Part shown: piece by piece, positions 15,525 through 23,879 of the stretch | Layout of the letters: every line of letters begins with the position of its first letter | How positions within the stretch are numbered: the stretch's first letter is position 1 | Origin: SIG565 sp045651765 | GTDB lineage: Bacteria; Bacillota; Clostridia; Oscillospirales; Acutalibacteraceae | Reading direction: 5' to 3' | Assembly: GCA_045651765.1 (NCBI GenBank) | Contig: JAZRSY010000010.1 | Location: 1 to 42,673, forward strand | DNA: 42,673 nucleotides | Notes under the pieces: generated by a model | The model's database searches: none | The model's input: only the letters and a program-made list of their open reading frames with translations | What the model was told of the DNA's origin: nothing | Translations under genes and position numbers: made by a program

Positions 15525-16292
15525 TTGAAATCAAAACTAATTTGTTTTTTTACCGTAATTCTTGTTCTTTTAAGCACCGTTTCCATAAGTGCCGGCGCAA
15601 TAGAACTTAAAAATTACAATATAAATTTTAAATTACCCAAAGAATTTACGGTTATTACAGATAATAACATTAAAGAAAACTCCGAATTTTTAAAAGAAAT
15701 TAATTTTACCGAAAATTCTTTTAAAGATTATATTTCGGCTAACAATATAGTTTTATTTGCCACCACGCAAGATAAAAGCTTTCAAATTGTTGTTAATGCC
15801 GTTGAAACCGAGTTTTCCAAGCAAACCGAAAATTTAAGTTATTTAGATGATAATTACATAGCCCGCCTTATACCTAAGTTGGTAACAAGTGATGTCCCGG
15901 TTACCCAAATTAAGCAAATTAATGAAAACAAATATATTATGGCCTCTAAACAAAGCAGCGATAAAGCCGGCAGTTATAGGTACATACAATATCTTACAAT
16001 TAAAAATAAATTGCTTTACAACATTACCTTCTCTTATACCGAAAGCAGCCAAGCAAATTTACAAAAAACCGAAGAATTAATAAATAATTTGTTTATTAAT
16101 AAAGAAAGTGAAAAAATAACAATAAATAAAATTGAAAATATTGCGATTTATGTTGTGTTAATTTTAATAATTTTGTTTTTTGCGGTGGTTGCGGGTTATA
16201 TTTCATATACCTTTATTACCGATGCCATAAAAAACAGAAATACAAGCGATGTTGCGCCATATGTAAAAATTAAAAGAAGGCGTTTTAAATAA
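15525..16292 (+). CDS. Exported membrane-anchored protein of unknown function
   Basis: The protein has 255 residues from a TTG start with AGAGG nine bases upstream. Residues 5-25 are a signal peptide (ILVLLSTVSISAGA). Residues 30-190 form a soluble domain with alternating beta strands and an opening of the PsbP/DUF1795 style (NINFKLPKEFTVI), but I cannot assign a family. Residues 205-230 are a single transmembrane helix (IAIYVVLILIILFFAVVAGY), followed by a short basic tail (KIKRRRFK). The topology is thus an extracytoplasmic domain anchored at its C-terminus. It follows folD by 15 bases and precedes the HtrA protease, so a role in envelope quality control is possible but only inferred from position. 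Confidence 0.7.
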   Translation: MKSKLICFFTVILVLLSTVSISAGAIELKNYNINFKLPKEFTVITDNNIKENSEFLKEINFTENSFKDYISANNIVLFATTQDKSFQIVVNAVETEFSKQTENLSYLDDNYIARLIPKLVTSDVPVTQIKQINENKYIMASKQSSDKAGSYRYIQYLTIKNKLLYNITFSYTESSQANLQKTEELINNLFINKESEKITINKIENIAIYVVLILIILFFAVVAGYISYTFITDAIKNRNTSDVAPYVKIKRRRFK

Positions 16293-16300
16293 AATTCATT

Positions 16301-16314
16301 TTTTGTTAACAAAA
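16301..16314. promoter_or_regulatory. 14-bp perfect palindrome in the htrA promoter region
   Basis: TTTTGTTAACAAAA lies 61 bases before the htrA start. It overlaps a possible -35 (TTAACA at 16306-16311), with TATAAA 16 bases further on at 16328-16333. It could be an operator for a dimeric regulator, but AT-rich palindromes also arise by chance. Confidence 0.4.
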
Positions 16315-16374
16315 TGTTTTTAATAAATATAAAAAATAGCGGTAATATTATTTTATGTTAGAAAGGGTGTTTTA

Positions 16375-17628
16375 ATGGAAGACTTTAATTTTAATAATGA
16401 TAATATTGTTAATGATTCAGATTTCGAAAAAACCGAATATAATTATGTTGTGCCGGAGCCCAAAAAACCAAAAACAAAAAAATACGGAATAAAAACCATT
16501 ATTTTGTGCGGTGTTATCTCGGCGTTGGTGGCTGCAATTATATCGGCAACCGTAAGCAGCGCTTTAATTGCGCGCAGTGTTAATCAAAATAACGTAAATA
16601 ACACACCTCAAATCAACTCAACACAGCCTAATTCTAATCCACAAAGCACAACAATAGAAATTAGCGGTACTGTAGAATCTGCCATAGAGGCCGTGGCCCA
16701 AAAGGTTACCCCAAGTGTTGTGGGCATTATCACAACGGCCGCTACCAATAGCTTTTTTGGCGGCTCCACCGAAACCCAGGGCGAAGGCTCGGGCATTATT
16801 TACACAACCGATGGCTACATTATTACCAATTACCACGTTATTAAAGACGCCTTAAATTCAGCAACCACAAAAATCGATATTTATTTGGCAGGCAATAGTG
16901 AAAGTTCTTATTCAGCAAATGTGGTAGGTTATAATATTTCTTACGATTTAGCAGTGCTTAAAATTAATGCAAATGGCTTAACTGCCATTGATTTAGCCGA
17001 TTCCGACTCCCTTAAGGTTGGCCAGTTTGTGGCCGCTGTTGGCAGCCCGGGCGGTCTTCAGTTTATGGGCTCGGTTACCTATGGAATAATAAGCGGTTTA
17101 AATCGCATAGTGTCCGACAGTTACAATGGTTCCCCTGTAGAGTTAATTCAAACCGATGCTGCCATTAACCCCGGTAATTCGGGTGGTGCCTTGGTTAATA
17201 CGAAAGGTCAGTTAATTGGTGTAAATAGCTCTAAAATTGCCGCTACCGATTACGAAGGCATGGGTTTTGCCATACCGTCTAACACGGTTAAAGAAATTTG
17301 CAACAACATCATTGCAAAAGAAAACGACCCCAACCCATATATCGGTATTACAATTAGCGAAAAATATACCGCAGAATTGTTAGAAAAACTTAATTATCCT
17401 GTTGGCGCAGTTGTTTTAAATGTGGTTAATAACGGTCCTGCCGCAAAATCGGGCATACGCAGTGGCGACATTATAGTCGAATATAACTCGGTGGCTATTA
17501 CCGATTATAATGTGCTTACCGACGAAATTGCAAAGTGTTCCCCGGGTGACACCGTAACCGTAAAAATTTACCGAAGCGGAAAATATTATTCAACCTCTAT
17601 AAAGGTTGGCTCTAATAATTCCCAATAA
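16375..17628 (+). CDS. htrA: HtrA/DegP-type membrane-anchored serine protease
   Basis: This protease degrades misfolded proteins outside the membrane. The 417-residue protein has a hydrophilic N-terminus, one transmembrane segment at about 40-66, a Ser/Asn/Gln-rich linker, a trypsin-like domain (about 95-310) and one PDZ domain (about 325-415). The catalytic triad is present: His154 in NYHVIK, Asp191 in YDLAVLKI and Ser269 in NPGNSGGALVN. The start ATG has GAAAGG upstream. A strong terminator follows directly, so it closes the transcription unit. The upstream palindrome could mediate stress control, but this is not shown. Confidence 0.94.
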   Translation: MEDFNFNNDNIVNDSDFEKTEYNYVVPEPKKPKTKKYGIKTIILCGVISALVAAIISATVSSALIARSVNQNNVNNTPQINSTQPNSNPQSTTIEISGTVESAIEAVAQKVTPSVVGIITTAATNSFFGGSTETQGEGSGIIYTTDGYIITNYHVIKDALNSATTKIDIYLAGNSESSYSANVVGYNISYDLAVLKINANGLTAIDLADSDSLKVGQFVAAVGSPGGLQFMGSVTYGIISGLNRIVSDSYNGSPVELIQTDAAINPGNSGGALVNTKGQLIGVNSSKIAATDYEGMGFAIPSNTVKEICNNIIAKENDPNPYIGITISEKYTAELLEKLNYPVGAVVLNVVNNGPAAKSGIRSGDIIVEYNSVAITDYNVLTDEIAKCSPGDTVTVKIYRSGKYYSTSIKVGSNNSQ

Positions 17629-17632
17629 AATT

Positions 17633-17668
17633 AAAAAAACCACGGTTTTTACATCGTGGTTTTTTATT
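17633..17668 (+). terminator. Terminator after htrA
   Basis: AAAAACCACG (ending at 17644) pairs with CGTGGTTTTT (from 17655) around a ten-base loop, followed by a T-rich run. Confidence 0.85.
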
Positions 17669-17672
17669 TTTC

Positions 17673-17701
17673 TTGTCTTTTTTTAAGTTTAGGTATATAA
17701 T
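17673..17701 (+). promoter_or_regulatory. Sigma-A promoter of the M50-scpAB-gerW unit
   Basis: TTGTCT (17673-17678) and TATAAT (17696-17701) are separated by exactly 17 bases, between the htrA terminator and the next gene. Confidence 0.7.
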
Positions 17702-17728
17702 ATATTTGTTAGATTGGAGTGGTATGTT

Positions 17729-18403
17729 TTGTTGATAGATGCCTTAAGGGGAAATTTAGAATTAACCGAATTTATTGTTATGGTTATTTCCTCTTTAGTG
17801 GTTATTTTTTTAACCATGCCCATTCACGAATTTTCCCATGGTTTTGTAGCCTCTAAACTGGGTGACCCAACTCCTAAATTTATGGGCAGGCTAACATTAA
17901 ACCCGTTTGCCCACATTGATTATATTGGCGCGTTGTTTATTTTGCTGTTCGGCTTTGGTTGGGCAAAACCTGTGCAGGTAAATTCAAGGTATTTTAAAAA
18001 CCCGAAACGCGATATGGCATTAACTGCAGCAGCAGGCCCGCTTTCAAATATTTTATTAGCATTTTTAAGTATGTTAATTTTTAGTTTAATTGCTAATATT
18101 TTTAATCTAAGCGGCACAATAATCACTTATTTATTTTTATTTTTTTATTGCATAGCAATTATAAATATACACCTTGCCGTTTTTAATTTAATACCAATCC
18201 CACCGCTCGACGGTTCTAAAATTTTGAATGTGATTTTACCTTACAGAATTTATTATAAAATTTTGCGTTATGAGCGTTATGCAACAATTTTGTTGTTTGC
18301 ATTACTTTACACCGGTGTATTATCTCGGCCAATTAACATTGTTTCTAATTATGTTATAAACGGAATTTTGTATATAACACAATTACCATTTAATTTATTT
18401 TAA
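17729..18403 (+). CDS. Site-2-protease-family (M50) membrane metallopeptidase
   Basis: The protein cleaves substrates within or near the membrane. I place the start at the TTG at 17729 because GGAGTGG at 17716-17722 is a clear ribosome site. An earlier in-frame TTG at 17714 overlaps it. The 224-residue protein has five or so hydrophobic segments. The zinc motif HEFSH lies near residue 34 in a membrane segment, and the third ligand motif is NLIPIPPLDGSKIL near 150. There is no PDZ or CBS domain, so it belongs to the compact group also found beside scpA in many Firmicutes. Its substrate is unknown. It is the first gene of a unit with scpA and scpB. Confidence 0.88.
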   Translation: MLIDALRGNLELTEFIVMVISSLVVIFLTMPIHEFSHGFVASKLGDPTPKFMGRLTLNPFAHIDYIGALFILLFGFGWAKPVQVNSRYFKNPKRDMALTAAAGPLSNILLAFLSMLIFSLIANIFNLSGTIITYLFLFFYCIAIINIHLAVFNLIPIPPLDGSKILNVILPYRIYYKILRYERYATILLFALLYTGVLSRPINIVSNYVINGILYITQLPFNLF

Positions 18404-18421
18404 TTTGTTTGGAGTTTTTTT

Positions 18422-19135
18422 ATGGAAACCGCTTATGTTTATAAGCTAGAAAATTTTGAAGGCCCGTTAGACCTTCTGTTACAGTTAATATCACGGAATA
18501 AGCTTGATATTTATGATATTAAGCTTTCGGTGCTTATTGACCAATATTTAAAACAGGTAGAAATTTTACAACAACAAAACCCCGATATTCAAAGTGAGTT
18601 TTTAGAAATGGCTTCGCGCCTTATTTATTTAAAAACGGCCAAGCTGTTACCAAAACACGAAGAATACGAAAAATTAAAGGACGAACTTAGCGGTCAGTTA
18701 ATAGAATATCAGGTTTGCCGCCAAATCGCCGAGAAACTGTTGCTTTTGTCGGATGGGTTCGATAAATTTGTTAAAGCTCCATCTAAAGTGGAGTTACCAA
18801 AAGCCTATGTGCTTAATCACGACAAACAATTAATGTTGGATTCTTACATATCGGCCGTTGGCCGTGGCCAACGCAGGCTGCCGCCAAACACAAATGCTTT
18901 TGTAAAAATTGTTGCTAAAAAAATTGTTTCGGTTTCTACAAAAATTGTTTTTGTTATGCGCAACCTAATGAAAAAAGGTCCGCAAAAACTTACCGATTTA
19001 TATAAAGCCTCTAAAAGCAGGTCTGAACTTGTTGCAACGTTTTTAGCCGTGTTAGAGCTTTGCAAGGCAAACAGGGTAAAGATAAACGGCACTAACGAAA
19101 ACACCGAAATTAAAATAATTAAGGAGAAAAGATAA
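18422..19135 (+). CDS. scpA: Segregation and condensation protein A (kleisin)
   Basis: ScpA is the kleisin that bridges the two Smc heads in the chromosome condensation complex. The 237-residue protein shows the characteristic N-terminus FEGPLDLLLQLISRNKLDIYD-like region (residues 13-33), the helix FLEMASRLIYLKTAKLLPK near 60-78, and a C-terminal winged-helix (TDLYKASKSRSELVATFLAVLEL). The start ATG has GGAGT upstream. scpB follows two bases after the stop. The smc gene itself is not in the window. Confidence 0.95.
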   Translation: METAYVYKLENFEGPLDLLLQLISRNKLDIYDIKLSVLIDQYLKQVEILQQQNPDIQSEFLEMASRLIYLKTAKLLPKHEEYEKLKDELSGQLIEYQVCRQIAEKLLLLSDGFDKFVKAPSKVELPKAYVLNHDKQLMLDSYISAVGRGQRRLPPNTNAFVKIVAKKIVSVSTKIVFVMRNLMKKGPQKLTDLYKASKSRSELVATFLAVLELCKANRVKINGTNENTEIKIIKEKR

Positions 19136-19137
19136 CC

Positions 19138-19704
19138 TTGAAACCCGAAAATTTAGTTAATCCGTTATTTGCAGTGATTTTTTCAAGCGGCGAGCCAATT
19201 AGCATAGGCCGCCTTTGCGAAACCTTTAATACCGAGCCACACATTATTCAAGAAACGGCCGATTTATTAGAAAAATCTTTAAAAGATTCAGCTTTAGAAC
19301 TCTTAACCTTAGAAAACACATACCAATTGGCCACTAAAAAAGAGTATGCACAATATATTAAAACCGCCTTTGATATTAAGCGTAAAACCCCGCTTTCACA
19401 AGCTGCGTTAGAGGTTTTAGCCGTTGTGGCATATAACCAGCCTGTTACAAAATCATTTATAGAACAGGTGCGTGGTGTAGATTGCTCGGGTGTTATTACA
19501 ACATTGCTTGAAAAAGAACTTTTAGAAGAGAAAGGTCGCCTAGAACTGCCCGGCAGGCCGTTATTATACGGCACCACCAAAAACTTTTTAAGGTGCTTTA
19601 ATTTAAGCTCATTGCAAGATTTGCCCGAACTACCTAAGGTAGAAGGGGTTGTTTCTCCCGATATTGCCGAGCAAATTTCGGTGGAAGAACAACAATTAAA
19701 TTAA
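19138..19704 (+). CDS. scpB: Segregation and condensation protein B
   Basis: ScpB dimers bind ScpA and complete the Smc-ScpAB complex. The 188-residue protein starts at a TTG with AAGGAG about nine bases upstream. It contains two winged-helix domains: PLFAVIFSSGEPISIGRLCE opens the first, and the signature LSQAALEVLAVVAYNQPVTK followed by IEQVRGVDCSGVI marks the second. The GRPLLYGTT stretch near 141 is also conserved. The gap to scpA is two bases. Confidence 0.95.
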   Translation: MKPENLVNPLFAVIFSSGEPISIGRLCETFNTEPHIIQETADLLEKSLKDSALELLTLENTYQLATKKEYAQYIKTAFDIKRKTPLSQAALEVLAVVAYNQPVTKSFIEQVRGVDCSGVITTLLEKELLEEKGRLELPGRPLLYGTTKNFLRCFNLSSLQDLPELPKVEGVVSPDIAEQISVEEQQLN

Positions 19705-19745
19705 ATATATTTTAAAATTCAACCAATAATATTAGGGGTGATTTT

Positions 19746-20351
19746 TTGATAGCGGTATATATTATTATATTTGTTTTGTTAGTAATAACATTGTTGTTAT
19801 TTATGCCGTTAAAATTAAATGTTGCCTTTAATAATAATTTTGAATATACCCTTAAATATTTTGGTATTAATTTGTTAAAACCCAAAAAGCCCCAAAATAA
19901 TACACCTTCTAATAATACTCAAAGCAGCGCCCAAAAACAAAATTTCATAAAAGAGTTATATGAAACTAACAGTTTTTCAAATTTTTGCAAAATAATGTTA
20001 GACATAATTAAAACATTACTTGCAGAGCTTAAATTTGTTTTAAAACACACAAAAGTAAATAGCCTTAAAGGTAATATTTTGGTTGCCACACCCGATGCCG
20101 CAATGACCGGCATTGAATACGGCGTTGTGTGCACAGCAGTTTACGGTTTTTTAAAATTTTTAGAAGAAACAGTTATCTTAAAGGTAAAAAAAATTAATAT
20201 AAATGCCGATTTCGATAAAACAAAATCTACATTCGATTTTTCGGCTACAATAAAAATACAACCGTTTTTTTTAATAATTGCAGCTTTTATAATTATTAAA
20301 AAAATAATTCTAATAAAAAAGGAAGTGCTGAATAATGAGCGAAAGCATTAA
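19746..20351 (+). CDS. DUF2953 membrane protein (YtfI-like)
   Basis: The 201-residue protein starts at a TTG with AGGGGTG seven bases upstream. It has an N-terminal hydrophobic helix (about 1-22), a soluble middle with a Pro/Asn/Gln-rich stretch near 55-65, and a second hydrophobic segment near 176-193 (FFLIIAAFIIIKKIILI). The middle region (KFVLKHTKVNSLKGNILVAT, then GIEYGVVCTAVYGFLKFLE) matches the DUF2953 family, whose Bacillus member YtfI lies next to YtfJ. Here too the next gene is the GerW/YtfJ homologue, and the two overlap by 17 bases. The biochemical role is not known; the pairing suggests a membrane partner in spore envelope or germination. Confidence 0.8.
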   Translation: MIAVYIIIFVLLVITLLLFMPLKLNVAFNNNFEYTLKYFGINLLKPKKPQNNTPSNNTQSSAQKQNFIKELYETNSFSNFCKIMLDIIKTLLAELKFVLKHTKVNSLKGNILVATPDAAMTGIEYGVVCTAVYGFLKFLEETVILKVKKININADFDKTKSTFDFSATIKIQPFFLIIAAFIIIKKIILIKKEVLNNERKH

Positions 20352-20697
20352 AGGTATTATGGATACCACCATGGATAAAATGCGCACAGTAGTAGATGCC
20401 GATACTATCATTGGTACACCAATAAATGTTGGCAGCATTACTCTGGTTCCGGTTTCTAAGGTTTCGTTTGGTGTTGCTACGGGCGGCTCCGATTTTTCCA
20501 CAAAAACTCAAAGCGGAATGTTCGGTGGCGGCGGCGGTGCTGGTGTTTCTATTACGCCAATTGCTTTTATTGCCATAAACGGAAGCGACATTAAAATGTT
20601 ACCGGTTTATAACGAATTATCGTCTTTAGAGCGCGCCATTAGCATGACACCCGAATTGCTCGAAAAGGTTAAAGGGCTTTTCAATAAAGATAAATAG
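20335..20697 (+). CDS. GerW family sporulation protein (YtfJ)
   Basis: The 120-residue protein matches GerW/YtfJ along its length. The N-terminal part IKGIMDTTMDKMRTVVDADT is followed by VGSITLVPVSKVSFGVATGG, then a glycine run FGGGGGAGVSITPIAFIAI, all hallmarks of the family. In Bacillus the protein is a spore component needed for efficient germination. The gene begins inside the DUF2953 gene behind a GGAAG site, so the pair is co-translated. No clear terminator follows before the carboxypeptidase gene. Its presence suggests a spore-forming ancestry but does not prove the organism sporulates. Confidence 0.92.
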   Translation: MSESIKGIMDTTMDKMRTVVDADTIIGTPINVGSITLVPVSKVSFGVATGGSDFSTKTQSGMFGGGGGAGVSITPIAFIAINGSDIKMLPVYNELSSLERAISMTPELLEKVKGLFNKDK

Positions 20698-20755
20698 TAT
20701 ATTAACATTTACTCCTTAATAAATATTTACTAAACATATTTTTAAGGGGTATAAT

Positions 20756-21865
20756 ATGAAAATTTTAAAAGTATCGGTTATATTAGGCGTGTTTTTGTTG
20801 TGTTTTAGTTTTAATGCATATGCTGCTAAAACTTCGGCAAAATCGGCCGTATTAATAAATGCCGATACTTTTTCGGTGTTATATAATCATAATATGACCG
20901 AGCGCTTGCCAATGGCCAGCACCACTAAAATTATGACCGCCTTGATTTTGGCCGAACAAAACACACCCCAAAAAACCATTACCGTTACCGAAAATATGGT
21001 TAGGGTAGAGGGTTCGTCAATGGGGTTGAGGGCTGGCGACACCGTAACATACCAAGATTTATTGTATGGCATTTTGTTGCCTTCAGGTAACGATGCTGCA
21101 AATGCCGCCGCAATCTCTGTGGCAGGTACTATAGAAAAATTTGCACTTTTAATGAATAAAAAGGTTGCGGAATTTGGTTTACATAATACTAATTTTGTTA
21201 CACCGTCAGGTCTCGATGCCAACGGCCATTTCACAACGGCTTACGATTTAGCCGTAATTGCTGCTAATGCTTTAAAAAATGAAGATTTTGCCGTGGCGGC
21301 GGCAAGTTATACCGCTAAGGTTAAAATTAACAATACAACCGTTACGCTAAAAAATCATAATAAATTATTAAAAATTTACGATGGTGCCATTGGCGTTAAA
21401 ACAGGCTTTACAAAGGCTTCGGGCAGGTGCTTGGTTTCGGCTGCTAAAAAGGGAAATACCACATTAATTGCCGTTACTTTAAACGATAAAAACGATTGGC
21501 AGGACCACTCCGATTTGCTGGATTATGGCTTTAGTTTAACAAAAGAGACTGCCGTTGCGCCAAAAACCGACACAAAAATTTCAGTGTTAGGCCCAACCGA
21601 TTCAACAATTCTTCCGGTGTTTGAGCCCTTAATAATCGGCACAACACCGAACGATGAAATTACTTATAAAGTGGTTTTACCAAGCGTTGTTTTCACACCT
21701 GTAAAAAAAGGCGATACAATTGGCTATACATTGTTTTATGCTAACGGTAAACAAATCGGCAAAACAAATATCACTTCAGGTTCCGAGCATATTAACACCG
21801 ACAATAAACAAAATATTTATGAAAAATTATTTAATATATATAAAACACTTTTAAGGAGTTTGTAA
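20756..21865 (+). CDS. D-alanyl-D-alanine carboxypeptidase (DacB/DacF-like)
   Basis: The enzyme removes the terminal D-alanine from peptidoglycan stem peptides outside the membrane. Residues 1-24 are a signal peptide ending AYAA. The serine-peptidase S11 motifs are intact: Ser55-xx-Lys58 in MASTTKIMT, SGN near 113 in LPSGNDAANA, and KTG near 215 in GVKTGFTKASG. The C-terminal part (from about 270) is the usual beta-rich domain with a final amphipathic helix (YEKLFNIYKTLLRSL) for membrane attachment. The position after scpAB and just before a pseudouridine synthase gene corresponds to dacB in Bacillus subtilis, where spmA and spmB lie in between; these two are absent here. Its stop overlaps the next start by one base. 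Confidence 0.93.
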   Translation: MKILKVSVILGVFLLCFSFNAYAAKTSAKSAVLINADTFSVLYNHNMTERLPMASTTKIMTALILAEQNTPQKTITVTENMVRVEGSSMGLRAGDTVTYQDLLYGILLPSGNDAANAAAISVAGTIEKFALLMNKKVAEFGLHNTNFVTPSGLDANGHFTTAYDLAVIAANALKNEDFAVAAASYTAKVKINNTTVTLKNHNKLLKIYDGAIGVKTGFTKASGRCLVSAAKKGNTTLIAVTLNDKNDWQDHSDLLDYGFSLTKETAVAPKTDTKISVLGPTDSTILPVFEPLIIGTTPNDEITYKVVLPSVVFTPVKKGDTIGYTLFYANGKQIGKTNITSGSEHINTDNKQNIYEKLFNIYKTLLRSL

Positions 21866-22608
21866 TGAGGACTGTAAAAATAAGGCTGCAAAAGCATTTA
21901 TCGGCCTGTGGAGTGGCTTCGCGCCGCAAAGCAGAAGAACTAATTATGGCCGGCAAGGTTAAGGTTAACGGCCATATTGCTAAAATAGGCGACAGTGTAG
22001 ACCCCAAGCGTGATAAAATTACGGTTTCGGGAAAAAATGTTGTTGCCACCAACCAAAAGGTTTACATAATGTTGCACAAACCGAGGGGTTATGTTACAAC
22101 ATTAAGTGATGAATTTTCCCGTAAATGCGTTGCCGATTTAGTAAAAGATGTTCCTGCAAAGGTTTTTCCGGTTGGCAGGTTAGATAAAGATTCGGAAGGT
22201 CTTTTGTTTATGACTAACGATGGCGACTTTGCCAACCGCATAACACACCCTTCAAGCCATGTTAACAAAACCTACCGCGTTACAGTAAAAGGTGGGGTAG
22301 ATGACGAAAAGTTGGACAAGCTTTGCAGCGGTGTTGTTATTGATGGTGTTAAAACCCTGCCGTGCGATGTCTTTATTGCCGAAAAAAAGCCCGACCGTAC
22401 AGTTTTAATTTTCATTATTCAAGAGGGAAGAAACCGCCAAATTCGCAAAATGTGCGAAGCCGTAAAACTCGAGGTTATACGCCTGAAAAGAACCGAAATT
22501 GCCGGTGTAAAATTAGGAATGTTGGGCCAAGGAAAATGGCGCGACCTTAATGAAAAAGAAATTCATAGGCTTGAATCTATAAGCAAATCGACTAAAGAGG
22601 TGCAATAA
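21865..22608 (+). CDS. rluB: 23S rRNA pseudouridine synthase, RluB family
   Basis: The enzyme converts a uridine in the peptidyl-transferase region of 23S rRNA to pseudouridine. The 247-residue protein starts with an S4 RNA-binding domain (RLQKHLSACGVASRRKAEELI, residues 7-27, in the usual position). The catalytic domain carries GRLDKDSEGLLFMTNDG near 111-127, whose Asp is the catalytic residue, and the C-terminal EGRNRQIRKMCEAV motif near 188-201. The ATG overlaps the carboxypeptidase stop (TAATG), behind AAGGAG. The exact target uridine of the family member (RluB, RluE or RluF type) is not certain; the S4 domain and length favour RluB. Confidence 0.93.
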   Translation: MRTVKIRLQKHLSACGVASRRKAEELIMAGKVKVNGHIAKIGDSVDPKRDKITVSGKNVVATNQKVYIMLHKPRGYVTTLSDEFSRKCVADLVKDVPAKVFPVGRLDKDSEGLLFMTNDGDFANRITHPSSHVNKTYRVTVKGGVDDEKLDKLCSGVVIDGVKTLPCDVFIAEKKPDRTVLIFIIQEGRNRQIRKMCEAVKLEVIRLKRTEIAGVKLGMLGQGKWRDLNEKEIHRLESISKSTKEVQ

Positions 22609-22973
22609 TGCTAAGTATTTTACCCGTTACCGATAATTCCGAGTTATGTGGAATATATAAATCTGCAAATATACCATTAACCGAAAATGCAGGTGCCGTT
22701 GTTGCCAAAGACGGTAATGAAACTTTGGGAATTTGTTTGTTTACATTAAAAGAAAATGTTACTATTAATTATTTAGAACCTGCTGATGATTTAATGTTGG
22801 CCGATGGTATTTTACGCAGCGCTTTACATGTAGCAGAGTGTAACGGTGTGTTTACAGCTTATTATTCAAATACAGCCCCAATAAATGTTTTTAAAAAATT
22901 AGATTTTATTTTAGATGAGGCCGAGAAAAGCTTAAAAATCGAAAAATTACACCAAAGTTGTCATGGGTGTTAA
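22608..22973 (+). CDS. Small unknown protein, possibly GNAT-related, with C-terminal CHGC
   Basis: The 121-residue protein begins at the ATG of a TAATG overlap with the pseudouridine synthase stop. The middle (GAVVAKDGNETLGICLFTL, then ADGILRSALHVAECNGV) resembles the beta-strand and helix pattern of a small GNAT acetyltransferase, but the acetyl-CoA pyrophosphate loop is not convincing. The last seven residues (QSCHGC) add a CxxC-type pair that could bind metal. It is coupled to rluB, and secG follows 84 bases later. I cannot assign a function; the acetyltransferase relation is tentative. Confidence 0.6.
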   Translation: MLSILPVTDNSELCGIYKSANIPLTENAGAVVAKDGNETLGICLFTLKENVTINYLEPADDLMLADGILRSALHVAECNGVFTAYYSNTAPINVFKKLDFILDEAEKSLKIEKLHQSCHGC

Positions 22974-22990
22974 AAAAATTTAAAAAAACC

Positions 22991-23019
22991 TTGCAAAATA
23001 AATTTGTTTGTGGTAACAT
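22991..23019 (+). promoter_or_regulatory. Candidate promoter of secG
   Basis: TTGCAA (22991-22996) and TAACAT (23014-23019) are separated by 17 bases, 38 bases before the secG start. Confidence 0.45.
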
Positions 23020-23057
23020 AATAGTTGCTTATTATTTAAAATTCGGAGGTGCGGTAA

Positions 23058-23306
23058 ATGAATGCCTTAGAAATTATTATAGGAATTGTAATAATCTTAG
23101 TTTCACTTTTAATTATTGGCTTTGTAATTTTACAGCGTGGCCACAGAAGCGGAATAAGCGGTGCTATTTCCGGCGGGGCCGATACATTTCTTTCTAAAAA
23201 CAAAGCAAGAGATTTTGATTCTTTCTTAGCTAAATGGACTAAAGTTATAGCAATTGTTTTCTTTGTGTTAGCTTTGGTTGCCAATGTAATTTCGTTTGTT
23301 AAATAA
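23058..23306 (+). CDS. secG: Preprotein translocase subunit SecG
   Basis: SecG is the small accessory subunit of the SecYEG channel. The 82-residue protein has two transmembrane helices (about 4-25 and 59-80) joined by a Gly- and Ser-rich cytoplasmic loop with the family motif LQRGHRSGISGAISGGADTF at about 29-48. CGGAGGTG lies ten bases before the ATG. It is a single gene ending in a strong terminator. Confidence 0.94.
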   Translation: MNALEIIIGIVIILVSLLIIGFVILQRGHRSGISGAISGGADTFLSKNKARDFDSFLAKWTKVIAIVFFVLALVANVISFVK

Positions 23307-23315
23307 TTTTATAAC

Positions 23316-23350
23316 TAAAAAAGCGTTGTGAATTTCACAACGCTTTTTTT
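23316..23350. terminator. Bidirectional terminator between secG and the fumarase-type gene
   Basis: AAAAAAGCGTTGTGAA and TTCACAACGCTTTTTT form a near-perfect hairpin at 23317-23348 with T-runs on both strands, serving two convergent genes. Confidence 0.9.
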
Positions 23351-23879
23351 ATTTTGCAAATAAACTGTTACCAAAAGAATCAATTCCAACAATAAGCGGA
23401 AAATTATTTACAACCAATTTTTTCACCGATTCACAACCCAAATCTTCAAAAGCAATAACCTCGCACTGTGTTACCGATTGTGCTATTAATGCTCCGGCTC
23501 CGCCTATTGCACAAAGGTAAACACCTTTGTTTTTCTTAATAGAATCAATTACATAATCTGCTCGGTTACCCTTGCCAATGGTGCATTTTAAACCTAAATC
23601 GTATAATCTTGGGGTGTATGGGTCCATTCTTGAAGAAGTTGTTGGCCCACAACTGCCTATTGGCAAATTTTCGGGTGTAGGGGTGGGGCCGGCATAATAA
23701 ATTACAGAATTTTCAATTTGAAAGGGCAGTTGCTTGTTATCTTCCAGCAATTCAAAAAACCTTTTATGCGCTGCATCGCGCGCGGTATAAATTATGCCCG
23801 ACAAATAAACCCTGTCCCCGCAAGATAATTTGCCAATATATTCGCCAATATCTTTAGTGTTAAAGTAATATGTATTCAT
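23349..23879 (-). CDS. Fumarate hydratase class I / tartrate dehydratase beta-subunit-type protein
   Basis: The 176-residue protein matches the C-terminal (beta) domain of iron-sulfur hydratases: CGDRVYLSGIIYTARDAAHK near 20-39, YYAGPTPTPENLPIGSCGPT near 61-80, MDPYTPRLYDLG near 85-96 and IGKGNR near 101-106 are all well-known family stretches. The beta domain alone holds no Fe-S cluster and needs an alpha subunit, which is not adjacent. The gene begins immediately after the stop of a DivIVA-like gene (TAA directly followed by ATG), an unusual partner. Either the alpha subunit is elsewhere in the genome, or this protein acts alone. The substrate could be fumarate, tartrate or a related acid. 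Confidence 0.88.
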   Translation of the reverse strand: MNTYYFNTKDIGEYIGKLSCGDRVYLSGIIYTARDAAHKRFFELLEDNKQLPFQIENSVIYYAGPTPTPENLPIGSCGPTTSSRMDPYTPRLYDLGLKCTIGKGNRADYVIDSIKKNKGVYLCAIGGAGALIAQSVTQCEVIAFEDLGCESVKKLVVNNFPLIVGIDSFGNSLFAK

